This document shows, piece by piece, positions 38,625 through 48,721 of a stretch of DNA of 64,000 nt (position 1 is its first letter; each line of letters opens with the position of its first letter). The stretch comes from Fictibacillus arsenicus (GTDB lineage: Bacteria; Bacillota; Bacilli; Bacillales; Fictibacillaceae). Both the position numbers and the translations under genes were made by a program. Below the pieces are notes generated by a model. That model worked only from the letters and a program-made list of their open reading frames with translations, ran no database searches and was not told the origin of the DNA. Location of the stretch: the NCBI RefSeq assembly GCF_001999465.1, contig NZ_MQMF01000002.1:1-64000 (forward strand), written 5' to 3'.

Positions 38625-39674
38625 TTACAAATTGTTCTGAATAGCACGGGCAATTGAATCTAGATGTACGACTTCATCTACTTTTTTACTCAGCACAGCT
38701 GCTTTCGGCATTCCGTATACAATGCACGATTCCTCCGCTTCAGCTATGACCGTTGTCTGACCCGAATTCTTTAACTCTTCGATACCAAGCGTGCCGTCAG
38801 ATCCCATACCTGTCATAATGACTGCTACTTTATGGTAGTTTTTTAGTTTTGCAGCGCTTTCAAACAGCACGTTAACAGCTGGTCTGTGCCCGCCTACCGG
38901 GGGTTCCTGATCGATGGTGAGATATGCTTGTCCCAGCTTTTCCTGCAGGCGTACATGGTACCCTCCAGGTGCGATATAAACGGTTCCCTTTTTTATAGAT
39001 TCATTTTGTTCCGCTTCTTTCACCTTCACTTCAGAAAGTGTATCAAGCCTGTTGGCTAACGACTGTGTAAAGCCCGGCGGCATATGCTGAACAACAATTA
39101 TTGGTGCATCAATATGTGCCGGTAGACTAGAAATCACTTCCTGCAATGCACGTGGTCCGCCAGTGGAAGTTCCTATTAATACAAGATTAGAAAGATTGTT
39201 TTTCTCTTTCATTTCTATGCGCTGTTTCGTTCTATTCTTATTTGGTATACGCGCTTGTATTACTGGTTTGAGCTTAGCTTGTGACGATGTAATGACCTTT
39301 TCAATTAATGCAGCCTTTACTTTGTGAAGATCCAGTGAGATTGCTCCAGAAGGTTTTGCAATAAAATCTATTGCACCAGCTTCCATTGCTAAAATCGTAT
39401 TTTCAGCGCCCTCTTTTGTTGTACTTGAAAGCATAATAATCGGTACAGGATGCTGTTTCATAATTATTTTCACTGCTTCTATCCCATTTAAGACAGGCAT
39501 TTCCACATCCATCGTCACAACATCAGGCTCTAGTTTTTTGATTTTATCAATGGCCTCTTGACCATTTCTCGCTGTATCTAAAACGTTTATCCTCGGGTCT
39601 TCTGATAAAAATTCTTTGATCAGCTTTCTCATAAACGCAGAATCATCAACTACAAGAACCGAAATTTGTTTCAC
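38625..39674 (-). CDS. cheB: Chemotaxis protein-glutamate methylesterase CheB
   Basis: Removes methyl groups from receptors when phosphorylated. The 349-residue protein has an N-terminal receiver domain with Asp10, Asp11 and phosphoryl Asp56 (VVTMDVEMP), a linker, and the esterase domain with the catalytic Ser in GTSTGGP, His in QHMPPGFT and Asp in MTGMGSDG. Lies between flhG and cheA. Confidence 0.97.
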   Translation of the reverse strand: MKQISVLVVDDSAFMRKLIKEFLSEDPRINVLDTARNGQEAIDKIKKLEPDVVTMDVEMPVLNGIEAVKIIMKQHPVPIIMLSSTTKEGAENTILAMEAGAIDFIAKPSGAISLDLHKVKAALIEKVITSSQAKLKPVIQARIPNKNRTKQRIEMKEKNNLSNLVLIGTSTGGPRALQEVISSLPAHIDAPIIVVQHMPPGFTQSLANRLDTLSEVKVKEAEQNESIKKGTVYIAPGGYHVRLQEKLGQAYLTIDQEPPVGGHRPAVNVLFESAAKLKNYHKVAVIMTGMGSDGTLGIEELKNSGQTTVIAEAEESCIVYGMPKAAVLSKKVDEVVHLDSIARAIQNNL

Positions 39675-39682
39675 TTTAGCAT

Positions 39683-40540
39683 CTACCTCTCACTAAATAA
39701 TGACTTTAACCTGCTGATAAATGATTTATAGGATGCTTTTTGCTGCTGTGCTGCTCCTGTATAAGTTCTTGCTAGATCAGCAACTGCACGTGATGCTTGA
39801 GAAGCCGGCTTATTTAAGGTGAATGGAACTTGTTTCTTTACCGATTCCAGCACTGATTGGTCTAACGGGATCATTCCTAAATGCATAAGTTCTTTATTTA
39901 AGAATTGCTTGCATACATTCATTAATCTATGAAAAGTTTCTCGCCCTTCATCCTCATTTTCACAGCGGTTAACCGCCAGATAGAATGGAAGAGAACTATC
40001 CTTCGCATGAATGAACTTCATCATCGAGTATGCATCTGTAATAGATGTGATTTCAGGCGTCGCAATCACTAGTATTTCATGGCTGGACAGAATAAACTTC
40101 AATCCAGATTCAGTAGCCCCGGCTCCCATATCAAGAAAGATAAAGTCGTAGAATGTTTCAAGTTCTTCAAGCTGACTAAGAAAATGATCCAGCATTTCAT
40201 CTGTTATATGGGCAAGCGAACCAAAATTCCTGCCCCCGGCAATCGTATGCAAACCTTCTTTGCCTTCTTCTATGATCTCCCAAACTGACAATTGATTTTG
40301 AAGCATATCCATAATATGCTTAGGAGCTCTTCTCCCTAAAATTAAATCCACATTGCCCATTCCAACATCGAGATCCATAACGAGTACTCTTTTCCCCATT
40401 TTTATAAGGGAGAGAGCCAGGTTCACCGTGATATTTGTTTTGCCCACTCCGCCTTTTCCGCTTACAACAGATATAACCCTTGCGCTTTCAGCGGATGATA
40501 CCATTAACTGCTTTCTAAGACTCTCGGCTTGATCAATCAT
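39683..40540 (-). CDS. flhG: MinD-like ATPase FlhG (YlxH)
   Basis: Partner of FlhF controlling flagellar number and position by activating its GTPase and helping C-ring assembly. It has 285 residues. A short N-terminal segment (residues 1-20, the FlhF-activating part, with AESLRKQL) precedes the deviant Walker A SGKGGVGKTN (28-37); further motifs are VLVMDLDVGMGN and DFIFLDMGAG. A C-terminal basic helix could bind membrane. It overlaps flhF by 8 bases. Confidence 0.95.
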   Translation of the reverse strand: MIDQAESLRKQLMVSSAESARVISVVSGKGGVGKTNITVNLALSLIKMGKRVLVMDLDVGMGNVDLILGRRAPKHIMDMLQNQLSVWEIIEEGKEGLHTIAGGRNFGSLAHITDEMLDHFLSQLEELETFYDFIFLDMGAGATESGLKFILSSHEILVIATPEITSITDAYSMMKFIHAKDSSLPFYLAVNRCENEDEGRETFHRLMNVCKQFLNKELMHLGMIPLDQSVLESVKKQVPFTLNKPASQASRAVADLARTYTGAAQQQKASYKSFISRLKSLFSER

Positions 40541-41654
40541 GTTTCAGCTTTTCCTTTAATAGCATCTCGACCAGTTCTTCTGCGTCTGCCTCAAACATAT
40601 CATCTGGCACATTTTGTCCGTTTGTTATATAGCCGATTGGAACGCCATGATTGATGGAAAGATTTAAAATAGCACCAAATGTTGTCGTTTCATCTTTTTT
40701 TGTAAAAATCACTTTATGAACAGGAAGACTCTTAAACTGACTGTATATTGTTTCCATGTCTTTATATTTTGAAGTAAGCGACAATACGAGATAATTTTTC
40801 ATATCTTTATCAAAATGAACGATTCTTTGAAGCTCTTCGATATAAAAACGGTTTAAGAAATTTCTTCCTGCTGAATCAACAAGTACTAAATCATAATCAT
40901 TAAATTTTTCTTTTGCTTTTTTAAAGTCATCAGCTGTATAAGCTACTTCACAAGGAATGTTTAAGATTTCAGCATACGTTTTCAGCTGCTCAATCGCTGC
41001 AATTCTATATGTATCAGTTGTTATAAAAGCAACTTTTTTGCCGTCCTTCAGAACCGCTTTTGCCCCAATTTTAGCGATTGTGGTCGTTTTACCAACACCT
41101 GTAGGTCCTATCAAATTTAGAAATTTCGTTTCATAATGAAAACCGCCAAAATCACTTTTTTTCATACGCGAACTGAGCCAGTCTGTCATCCATTTATTCC
41201 AGTCATAACCTAGTGCTTCATCTGATTCAAACGAACGATATTTGCTGGTTAATTGGGTTATAAGGTCTTCTGAAATACTCGTGTCAAGTTCTTGAAGCTG
41301 GAGAAAAGATCGCCATTCTTCAGCGAATTCGGGTAATGGCTCACTATTCTTGTTCTGAACAGTCATGTTGTGAACCATTTTTTTCAGCTGACGAATTTCC
41401 TCTGTAAGTTCTTCATCTTTAACGGAAGTTTGAACAGGTTCAATACTTATTGCGGCTGGCTTTTTTGGAGCATGGAAATCTATGTCTTGATCTAAGCCTG
41501 CAAAAATCTCGATATTCTTTTTTGTAAAAAATCCAAGGAACCCTCCAGCCTGGACTTCCCTTGTATTTAATATGACTGCGCCGCTTCCAAGATCTGCTCT
41601 TACTAGTTTCATAGCTTCTGGCAAGCTGTTTGCTGTATACTTTTTAACCTTCAT
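40533..41654 (-). CDS. flhF: SRP-family GTPase FlhF
   Basis: Sets where and how many flagella are built. It has 373 residues. The N-terminal basic B domain carries SLPEAMKLVRADLGSGAVIL, then a linker and NG domain with [16 protein letters not shown] near residue 190, DTYRIAAIEQLKTYAE, and DSAGRN. It overlaps flhA by one base and flhG by 8, so FlhF and FlhG are translationally coupled, fitting their joint action. Confidence 0.97.
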   Translation of the reverse strand: MKVKKYTANSLPEAMKLVRADLGSGAVILNTREVQAGGFLGFFTKKNIEIFAGLDQDIDFHAPKKPAAISIEPVQTSVKDEELTEEIRQLKKMVHNMTVQNKNSEPLPEFAEEWRSFLQLQELDTSISEDLITQLTSKYRSFESDEALGYDWNKWMTDWLSSRMKKSDFGGFHYETKFLNLIGPTGVGKTTTIAKIGAKAVLKDGKKVAFITTDTYRIAAIEQLKTYAEILNIPCEVAYTADDFKKAKEKFNDYDLVLVDSAGRNFLNRFYIEELQRIVHFDKDMKNYLVLSLTSKYKDMETIYSQFKSLPVHKVIFTKKDETTTFGAILNLSINHGVPIGYITNGQNVPDDMFEADAEELVEMLLKEKLKHD

Positions 41655-43687
41655 TAAATATTCACCACCCCAACACTTTTGACCTCAAGTTCAGGCTCTA
41701 ATTCGTTATATGACAATACTGCTACATCCGGGAGGTAGCGTTCGATCAGCTGGCGGACATACATCCTTACCGCTGGAGAACACAAAATGACGATCGACTG
41801 ATCAAAGCTTCTTCCAGATTCTAATTCCCTTGTGATGCTGTCAAAGATTGATTGTGAATCATGCGGATCGAGTGACAGATAATTGCCGTGCTCGGTTTGC
41901 TGAACAGAATCTGCTATCTTTTTTTCAACTGATCCCCCAAGCGTAATAACATGCAACGGTTCGTTTTCTGCTACATAGCTTTTAGAAATTTGCCGGGATA
42001 ATCCTTGTCTGACATACTCCGTTAGAAGATCTGTGTCTTTAGTCATCTTGGCAAAATCCGCTAAAGTCTCAAAAATTATGGCTAGGTTGCGTATTGAGAT
42101 GCGCTCTTTAAGCAATTTGGACAAAACTTTTTGAATTTCTCCGATCGTCAGTGCATCTGGAGTAACTTCTTCCACGATCGCCGGATAGGATTCTTTTAGA
42201 TGTTCTACAAGCTGTTTCGTTTCCTGTCTTCCAATTAGTTCATGTGCATGCTTCTTAATGATTTCAGTTAAATGAGTAGACACCACAGATGGCGGATCAA
42301 CAACTGTATAGCCCGAGAATTCTGCCCTTTCTTTCATTTCCTCACCAATCCAGATAGCTGGGAGGCCGAAAGCAGGTTCTACAGTTTCAATTCCTGTGAT
42401 TTCTTCATCATCGATACCTGGGCTCATCGCAAGATAATGGTCAAGCAGCAGCTCACCTTTTGCGACTTGGCTGCCTTTAATTTTTATTCTGTATTCATTC
42501 GGCTGAAGCTGGATGTTGTCTCTGATTCTGACAACCGGTACGATCATTCCGAGTTCCAGCGCGAGCTGTCTTCTGATCATCACGATCCTGTCTAACAAGT
42601 CACCGCCTTGAGACGTATCAGCGAGCGGTATTAAACTGTACCCGAATTCAAACTCGATCGGGTCGATCTGCAGAAGATTAACGACGGACTCTGGACTCTT
42701 AAGCTGTTCTGTCTGAATATCTTCTTCCACAACTTCTTCTTTTTCTTTTTGTTCCCGCTCTGCTTTTAAGAGTAAATATCCTCCAACTGACAGCAATCCT
42801 CCGATAGTAATGGTGAAAAAATCATTGATTGGTGTGAAAAGTCCAAGCATTATGATCGTTCCGCCAGCTACAAAAAGCATGATTGGATAAGCCAGAAGCT
42901 GTTTGCTGATATCGAAACCAAGATTTCCTTCTGATGCTGCGCGTGTAACGATAATACCTGTGGCAGTAGATATGATAAGTGCTGGTATTTGCGACACTAA
43001 TCCGTCACCAACAGTCATACGGGTAAACATCTCCGCACTCTCACCAAAGCCTAGACCCATTTGAACCATTCCAATAATAATTCCAAAGAGCATGTTAATC
43101 AGAACGATGATAATACCAGCAATCGCATCTCCTTTTACAAACTTGCTTGCACCGTCCATTGCTCCATAAAAATCCGCTTCGCGCTCTATCGTTTCGCGTC
43201 TTTCTTTCGCTTCCCGATCTGATATCATACCGGCATTTAAATCAGCATCAATACTCATTTGTTTACCAGGCATGGCATCAAGTGTGAATCTTGCTGCCAC
43301 TTCGGATACACGTTCCGATCCTTTCGTAATAACGATAAATTGAATGATTATAAGTATGAAAAATACGACTATACCTACGAGAATATTTCCTCCGACGACA
43401 AATTCTCCAAAGGTATGAACAACATTTCCGGCATCTCCTTTAGATAAGATGCTTCTTGTTGTTGAAACATTCAGCCCTAGCCTGAAAAGTGTCACCAATA
43501 AAAGTAATGACGGGAATATAGAGAACTGGAGAGGCTGTGTTGTATTCATGGCAATCAATATAATTAAAAGTGCCAGAGAAATATTTACTATGATAAAGAA
43601 GTCCAACATAAAAGTCGGCATTGGTATGACCAGCATGGCGATAATTAAGATTACACCCGCTAATACACTTATGTCTCTAGCTTTCAT
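41654..43687 (-). CDS. flhA: Flagellar export gate protein FlhA
   Basis: Major component of the type III export gate, forming the nonameric cytoplasmic ring. The 677-residue protein has about eight N-terminal membrane segments (to residue 310), with the conserved cytoplasmic FHIPEP-type region between them (RFTLDAMPGKQMSIDADLN split over 135-155), a linker, and a large C-terminal cytoplasmic domain that binds chaperone-substrate pairs. It is 23 bases after flhB. Confidence 0.97.
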   Translation of the reverse strand: MKARDISVLAGVILIIAMLVIPMPTFMLDFFIIVNISLALLIILIAMNTTQPLQFSIFPSLLLLVTLFRLGLNVSTTRSILSKGDAGNVVHTFGEFVVGGNILVGIVVFFILIIIQFIVITKGSERVSEVAARFTLDAMPGKQMSIDADLNAGMISDREAKERRETIEREADFYGAMDGASKFVKGDAIAGIIIVLINMLFGIIIGMVQMGLGFGESAEMFTRMTVGDGLVSQIPALIISTATGIIVTRAASEGNLGFDISKQLLAYPIMLFVAGGTIIMLGLFTPINDFFTITIGGLLSVGGYLLLKAEREQKEKEEVVEEDIQTEQLKSPESVVNLLQIDPIEFEFGYSLIPLADTSQGGDLLDRIVMIRRQLALELGMIVPVVRIRDNIQLQPNEYRIKIKGSQVAKGELLLDHYLAMSPGIDDEEITGIETVEPAFGLPAIWIGEEMKERAEFSGYTVVDPPSVVSTHLTEIIKKHAHELIGRQETKQLVEHLKESYPAIVEEVTPDALTIGEIQKVLSKLLKERISIRNLAIIFETLADFAKMTKDTDLLTEYVRQGLSRQISKSYVAENEPLHVITLGGSVEKKIADSVQQTEHGNYLSLDPHDSQSIFDSITRELESGRSFDQSIVILCSPAVRMYVRQLIERYLPDVAVLSYNELEPELEVKSVGVVNI

Positions 43688-43710
43688 CTGTATACTCTCC
43701 TATTCATTCC

Positions 43711-44790
43711 TTACACTTTTTTCTTGATGCGATAAACAAAGGCTAAAATCTCTGCAACGGCTTTAAACAGATCCTCTGGTATCACGTGCCCGATGTCGAC
43801 CCTGGCATAAAGCGTTCTAGCTAAAGGTTTATTTTCAATTGTCACGACATTATGTTCTTTGCCGATTTCTTTAATTCTTTGTGCGATCAAGTCAACACCT
43901 TTTGCTACAACGACAGGTGCATCCATTCCAGAATCATCATATTTTAAGCAAATTGCGTAATGAGTAGGGTTCGTGATGATCACATCTGCTTTTGGTACTT
44001 CCTGCATCATCCGCCTCATTCCCATCTGCCTTTGTTTTTCCTTAATCTTTCCTTTGATTTTCGGGTCACCTTCAGACTTTTTGTATTCATCCTTTATATC
44101 TTGTTTAGACATTCGAATGTTTTTCTCAAAGTCGTATTTTTGATACATATAATCGAGAAACGCAAGAAACAGTAAAACGAGCGAAGCAGCAAATCCCATC
44201 TTAATGGCCAGTCCGCCAAAAACAGGAAGTGAGGCTTCAATACTTACAAGTGACATTCTTAAGTAAACATCCCGCTCCATCCATAAGACGAAAAAGGTCA
44301 CACCGCCAATCAGCAAAATCTTCAATAATGATTTTGACAGTTCAACAAGCGCACGCACCGAATAAATCCTTTTAAAACCTGACAAGGGGTTGATGCGTTC
44401 GAGTTTCATCTGAATCGCTTCGGTTGAAAGTAAGAATCCAACCTGCAGGTAGTTTCCAATGACACCAGCCGCCATTGCCGCTATCATTACCGGAGCCAGA
44501 ATGATTGCAACTTCGATCGACAATTCCCAAAACAGCTTTGGGATACTTGTTTCTGTTACGTCATATAAAAGATTTTTGTCCAGGCTATGTGTGAAGAGGT
44601 GCTTTAATCTTTCGCCCATCCAGCCGCCCATGAATGAAAGAAACATGACAGACACAAATAATACGATTGCAGCGTTAATATCAGCACTTTTTGCTACTTG
44701 TCCTTTTTTCCGGCTTTCCTGACGCTTTTTCGGGGTCGCTTTTTCTGTTTTTTCTTGTGAAAAATACTGTAAATTCATTTGGTATCTCAT
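43711..44790 (-). CDS. flhB: Flagellar export switch protein FlhB
   Basis: Controls the change from rod/hook to filament export. It has 359 residues. The N-terminus EKTEKATPKKRQESRKKGQV is typical, four membrane segments follow, and the cytoplasmic domain has the self-cleaving NPTH motif (ITNPTHYAICLKYD) near residue 268. It lies 4 bases after fliR. The ribosome site before the ATG is weak; coupling to fliR may help. Confidence 0.96.
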   Translation of the reverse strand: MRYQMNLQYFSQEKTEKATPKKRQESRKKGQVAKSADINAAIVLFVSVMFLSFMGGWMGERLKHLFTHSLDKNLLYDVTETSIPKLFWELSIEVAIILAPVMIAAMAAGVIGNYLQVGFLLSTEAIQMKLERINPLSGFKRIYSVRALVELSKSLLKILLIGGVTFFVLWMERDVYLRMSLVSIEASLPVFGGLAIKMGFAASLVLLFLAFLDYMYQKYDFEKNIRMSKQDIKDEYKKSEGDPKIKGKIKEKQRQMGMRRMMQEVPKADVIITNPTHYAICLKYDDSGMDAPVVVAKGVDLIAQRIKEIGKEHNVVTIENKPLARTLYARVDIGHVIPEDLFKAVAEILAFVYRIKKKV

Positions 44791-44794
44791 CTGA

Positions 44795-45568
44795 CTAAGC
44801 AGCCCCTAACAATTCCATTAAATTAACCATGGTATCTCGCATCTGTTCGATCAGCATTTGAATCGACACAAAAAAGGCGGGCATAACAACTAAAAATAAA
44901 ACAAGAGCTATCAATATTTTTACCGGAAGACCGATAACAAAGATGTTCATCTGCGGAACCGTCCTTGCCACGATTCCCAGTGCCAAATCCGCTAAAAACA
45001 GCGTTCCGACAATCGGTATAGCCATCTGCAGTGCTACTAGAAACATCCCGGAAAGGACACTGACCACAAATTTAGTCATACTTCCGTTCCCGAAATTGGC
45101 GATCGGTGATTCCAGCGGAAGAAAGTTATAGCTATAAAAGATTCCATCTAAAAGCATATGATGCCCGTCTACCGCCAGCAGAAAGAGCATGGCAAATGTA
45201 TAAAGGTATCTCCCCATCAAGGGCGTTTGAATGCCTGTCTGAGGATCAAAAACGTTTGCCATCGCAAATCCCATCTGCAGATCTATGAATCCTCCTGCTA
45301 CTTGAAGTGCGTAAAAGACGACAGCTGCAATAAATCCGATCGATAGCCCTATCATGGCCTCTTTAATGACAAGAAGAAGAAAGAAACCGTTTATAGGGAC
45401 AGGATCTGGACTGATGGCGTACAGCATGATCCATGATAAGAAAAGAGAAAGTCCGATTTTGTGCATAACCGGTAAATTTTTATTCGAAAACACAGGAATC
45501 GTTAAAAAAAATGCCGATACTCTAGTTAGTATTAATAAAAATGCCGGAAAAGAAAGTAAATCTATCAT
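44795..45568 (-). CDS. fliR: Flagellar export protein FliR
   Basis: Membrane core of the export gate together with FliP and FliQ. The product is 257 residues, almost entirely hydrophobic, with about six membrane segments and the conserved FGFAMANVFDPQTG-like stretch (MGFAMANVFDPQTG). It follows fliQ after a single base. Confidence 0.96.
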   Translation of the reverse strand: MIDLLSFPAFLLILTRVSAFFLTIPVFSNKNLPVMHKIGLSLFLSWIMLYAISPDPVPINGFFLLLVIKEAMIGLSIGFIAAVVFYALQVAGGFIDLQMGFAMANVFDPQTGIQTPLMGRYLYTFAMLFLLAVDGHHMLLDGIFYSYNFLPLESPIANFGNGSMTKFVVSVLSGMFLVALQMAIPIVGTLFLADLALGIVARTVPQMNIFVIGLPVKILIALVLFLVVMPAFFVSIQMLIEQMRDTMVNLMELLGAA

Positions 45569-45569
45569 G

Positions 45570-45842
45570 TTATAAACCTATGTACGTATGCAGATTCTGA
45601 AAAATATTCGCTGTAAACGCAAGGATTTGTGATAACATCCATGGCCCAAAAAAAACGAGACCTACCAGAACGGCGACAATCTTAGGAATAAATGCAAGAG
45701 TCTGTTCTTGTATTTGTGTAGTTGCTTGAAAGATACTGACGATCAAACCGACGACTAATGCTAAAGCAAGCAAAGGTCCACATAAGAGAAGTGTTATGTA
45801 TACTCCTTTTTCTGCTAAAGATATAACAAATTGAGAATCCAT
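45570..45842 (-). CDS. fliQ: Flagellar export protein FliQ
   Basis: Small gate subunit of 90 residues with two hydrophobic helices (about 16-38 and 52-74) and the conserved SIFQATTQIQEQTLAFIPK between them. It lies between fliP (17 bases) and fliR. Confidence 0.96.
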   Translation of the reverse strand: MDSQFVISLAEKGVYITLLLCGPLLALALVVGLIVSIFQATTQIQEQTLAFIPKIVAVLVGLVFFGPWMLSQILAFTANIFQNLHTYIGL

Positions 45843-45859
45843 GTTTCCACCTGCCCGTT

Positions 45860-46540
45860 TTAATAGCTTAATAACAATGACTTAACGATTAAATGCCAGC
45901 CATCCACCAGCACAAACAACAATATTTTGAATGGCAGTGAAATCATAACAGGCGGCAGCATCATCATCCCCATCGCCATTAATACAGAAGCTACGACCAT
46001 ATCAATGATCAGAAACGGCACAAAAATCATGAAGCCCATCTGAAAAGCCGTTTTCAATTCACTGATCGCAAACGCAGGTACGAGTGTTGTTAAAGGGATA
46101 TCCTGAATACTCTCTGGCTTCTTCGCTCCTGAATATTCCAGAAATAGCATCAAATCCTTCTGCCTTGTATGTTTTGCCATAAATTCTTTTATAGGAAGAC
46201 TTCCTTTATTAAAAGCTTCTTTTTGTGTTATTTCACCTTTCACAAGAGGCTGTATGGCTTCTTTATTCACATCATGCATAACAGGTGCCATGATAAAAAA
46301 TGTAAGAAAAAGTGCAATTCCGATTAATACCTGATTCGGCGGCATCTGCTGTGTTGCAAGTGAAGTTCTTACAAATGAAAGAACAATTATGATTCTTGTA
46401 AAAGAAGTCATCAGGATAAGAATACTTGGCGCGAGTGAAAGAACCGTTAAGAGCAGCAGCAACTGAATCGTTGTTTCCATGTTTGCTGGATCGCTATTAT
46501 TGATAAAATCCAAATCTAGACCTGGAATAAATTCATTCAT
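45860..46540 (-). CDS. fliP: Flagellar export protein FliP
   Basis: Forms the core of the export channel with FliQ and FliR. The product is 226 residues with the FliP hallmarks TSFTRIIIVLSFVRTSL, QMPPNQVLIG, FMAKHTRQKDL and IPLTTLVPAFAISELK, and about four membrane segments. The frame begins 6 codons earlier, but the ATG at 46540 (MNEFIP) matches relatives and has GGAAGG 8 bases upstream. It overlaps fliZ by 8 bases. Confidence 0.96.
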   Translation of the reverse strand: MNEFIPGLDLDFINNSDPANMETTIQLLLLLTVLSLAPSILILMTSFTRIIIVLSFVRTSLATQQMPPNQVLIGIALFLTFFIMAPVMHDVNKEAIQPLVKGEITQKEAFNKGSLPIKEFMAKHTRQKDLMLFLEYSGAKKPESIQDIPLTTLVPAFAISELKTAFQMGFMIFVPFLIIDMVVASVLMAMGMMMLPPVMISLPFKILLFVLVDGWHLIVKSLLLSY

Positions 46541-47186
46541 GATGTTTACCTTCCTCAAACGCCTTCTGTATTTCTTTACGCTGTTCTTTTCTTTCGTTTG
46601 TTAGCGAAGCCAGTAAATTCTTAAAGTTCACCGTTTGATCTTTAGAAACCTCATCTGGCTTATGTAATGATTCCTCGCGATTCAACCATTTTGATTTCAG
46701 CTGAATTGCCATTGAACTTACTTGTTGGGCAGGACGCTGTTCAAGCATCATCTTCACTTCTTCTTCATTCGTTATTTCTTTTAATAAGGTAACGGTATCT
46801 CCAACACCTACTACCAGCACAGAATTCCCTGTCTTTATCAGCTGGACAGACCGGTTTTGACCGACCCCGATCCCCCCGAGCGATTGAAGATTCTTACCAT
46901 CTTGAAAGCTGACTGATTTCTTTTGAATAAATCGCAAGACGAAAAACAAGATTGCAAGGACGATCCCAAGCATGAAGATAAGTTTAACGAGCATGAAAAA
47001 TGTACTTTCATTCTCAGACGGCTCATTAATTTCTGGACTATTGTTTTCACTCTTTTTATCGTTTTTCTTAGAATCATTTACTGTATCCCATACGGTTTTC
47101 CCTTGACTGCTGCCTTCCGCTTGTACGCTATGAGGTACAAACGAAAGGCAAACTGCTGCAAACAAACATATAATCCATTTCGACAT
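46533..47186 (-). CDS. fliZ: FliO/FliZ-type flagellar assembly membrane protein
   Basis: Helps assemble the FliP ring; called FliZ in B. subtilis and FliO in enterics. The 217-residue protein has a cleavable-looking signal peptide (about 1-23), an extracellular acidic low-complexity stretch (25-55), one membrane segment (about 63-84) and a cytoplasmic FliO domain with NRSVQLIKTGNSVLVVGVGD. The tail is highly charged. It lies 11 bases after cheY and overlaps fliP. Confidence 0.93.
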   Translation of the reverse strand: MSKWIICLFAAVCLSFVPHSVQAEGSSQGKTVWDTVNDSKKNDKKSENNSPEINEPSENESTFFMLVKLIFMLGIVLAILFFVLRFIQKKSVSFQDGKNLQSLGGIGVGQNRSVQLIKTGNSVLVVGVGDTVTLLKEITNEEEVKMMLEQRPAQQVSSMAIQLKSKWLNREESLHKPDEVSKDQTVNFKNLLASLTNERKEQRKEIQKAFEEGKHHE

Positions 47187-47197
47187 CGGTATGCTGC

Positions 47198-47560
47198 TTA
47201 TCCCAAGGTTTTCTTTATAGCTTCAATTACACGGTCTGCTGCAAAAGGCTTAACGATGAAATCTTTCGCTCCAGCCTGAATCGCATCAATAACCATTGCT
47301 TGCTGGCCCATAGCAGAACACATAATGATTTTTGCATCAGGATGTGATTTTTTAATTTCTTTTAATGCTGTAATACCATCCATTTCAGGCATTGTGATAT
47401 CCATTGTAACTAAATCAGGTTTCAGATCCTGAAATTTTTCAATAGCTTGAGCTCCATCAGCAGCTTCTCCTACTACATCAAAACCATTTTTCACTAATAT
47501 GTCTTTAATCATCATTCTCATAAATGCTGCATCATCAACAACTAAAATACGCTCTCCCAT
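47198..47560 (-). CDS. cheY: Chemotaxis response regulator CheY
   Basis: Single-domain receiver; in Bacillus CheY-P binding at the motor promotes counter-clockwise rotation. It has 120 residues with Asp9/Asp10 (VVDDAAFMRMMIKDIL), phosphoryl Asp54 (VTMDITMPEMDG) and the Lys in DFIVKPF. The frame starts 5 codons earlier inside the GGAGG site; the ATG at 47560 gives MGERILVVDD. It is located between fliY, a CheY-P phosphatase, and fliZ. Confidence 0.97.
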   Translation of the reverse strand: MGERILVVDDAAFMRMMIKDILVKNGFDVVGEAADGAQAIEKFQDLKPDLVTMDITMPEMDGITALKEIKKSHPDAKIIMCSAMGQQAMVIDAIQAGAKDFIVKPFAADRVIEAIKKTLG

Positions 47561-47578
47561 TTCAATTACCTCCATTGT

Positions 47579-48721
47579 TTATTTCAGTTTTTCTAAACGA
47601 TCACGCTGACTTAAAATCTCGGTTACACGAACTCCAAAATTCTCATCTATTACAACTACTTCACCTTTTGCTATCATCTTATGATTCACAAAGATATCTA
47701 CTGGTTCTCCTGCTAACTTATCCAGCTCTACAATGGATCCGGCTGACATCTCTAAAATATCCTTAATCGTTTTCTTAGTGCGTCCTAATTCCACCGTTAC
47801 TTGTAACGGAATATCTAAAAGCATATCCAGGTTCTTCGTTTCAGTCTGGCTGGAACCAAAATCGCTGAAATCTGAAAAACTTGCAGGTTTTACAGAAACA
47901 TCTCTCATCTGCGGCTTATAAGATGGTGAAGGTTCTGGTCTCGTTTCCCTTTGTACATAAGATTCTTCATGATCCTGTAAAGAAGGCTGTTTAACAGGCT
48001 GCTTATCCTCTTGAGGCTTATAATCTGCAACAGGTGCCTGTTCGGCTGTAGGTTCAGGATTCATCAATTTGTGTACAAGGTCCTTTGAAAACTCAGCATC
48101 AATCAATTGCATGATATTAGAATCTATTAATTCTCCTACTTTTAAACGGAACGAAACTTTCACTAGAATTTCTTCATCTGGTATCAAGCTCGTGTTCGAT
48201 TCAACATCCAGAAAATCAATCTTTGGCGGAGAAATATCTACCTTTTTATTAAAGATCGTTGACATAGATGTAGATGCAGAACCCATCATCTGGTTCATTG
48301 CTTCACCAACTGCACTTAACTGCAGTTCTCCAAAATCTGGCGAAGGGTTAGTCCCTTCACCGCCAAGCATGAGGTCTGCGATGATCTGTGCATCCGACTT
48401 GCGAATAACTAATAGATTTGCGCCTTCAATACCTTCTGTATATGTAACCTGCACGGCAACATGCGGAATTGGGAATTCGTCTTTTAGTTCTGTTCTTTTC
48501 ACAACGCTGACAGTAGGTGTCGTTATCTCTACTTTTTGATTTAAAAGTGTTGACAGCGCGGTAGCTGCACTTCCAAATGAGATGTTTCCGATTTCACCTA
48601 ATGCATCTTGTTCAATAGTAGATAAGTAGTCTTCGGTTTCTGTCGTTCCGGACGAGGAAGGACTTCCACCATTCAGCAAAGCATCAATTTCATCTTGTGA
48701 AAGCATATCTCCACTTACCAT
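47579..48721 (-). CDS. fliY: Flagellar C-ring protein and CheY-P phosphatase FliY
   Basis: Gram-positive counterpart of FliN fused to a CheC-like phosphatase. It has 380 residues. The N-terminal CheY-P-binding peptide LSQDEIDALLNG is followed by a CheC/CheX-like domain with two active sites (DALGEIGNISFGSAATA near residue 38; SAVGEAMNQMMGSAS near 135), a Pro/Gln/Glu-rich linker (about 220-290) and a C-terminal SpoA/FliN domain (LDMLLDIPLQVTVELGRTKK). It overlaps fliM by 7 bases. A second in-frame ATG 5 codons on is possible. Confidence 0.96.
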   Translation of the reverse strand: MVSGDMLSQDEIDALLNGGSPSSSGTTETEDYLSTIEQDALGEIGNISFGSAATALSTLLNQKVEITTPTVSVVKRTELKDEFPIPHVAVQVTYTEGIEGANLLVIRKSDAQIIADLMLGGEGTNPSPDFGELQLSAVGEAMNQMMGSASTSMSTIFNKKVDISPPKIDFLDVESNTSLIPDEEILVKVSFRLKVGELIDSNIMQLIDAEFSKDLVHKLMNPEPTAEQAPVADYKPQEDKQPVKQPSLQDHEESYVQRETRPEPSPSYKPQMRDVSVKPASFSDFSDFGSSQTETKNLDMLLDIPLQVTVELGRTKKTIKDILEMSAGSIVELDKLAGEPVDIFVNHKMIAKGEVVVIDENFGVRVTEILSQRDRLEKLK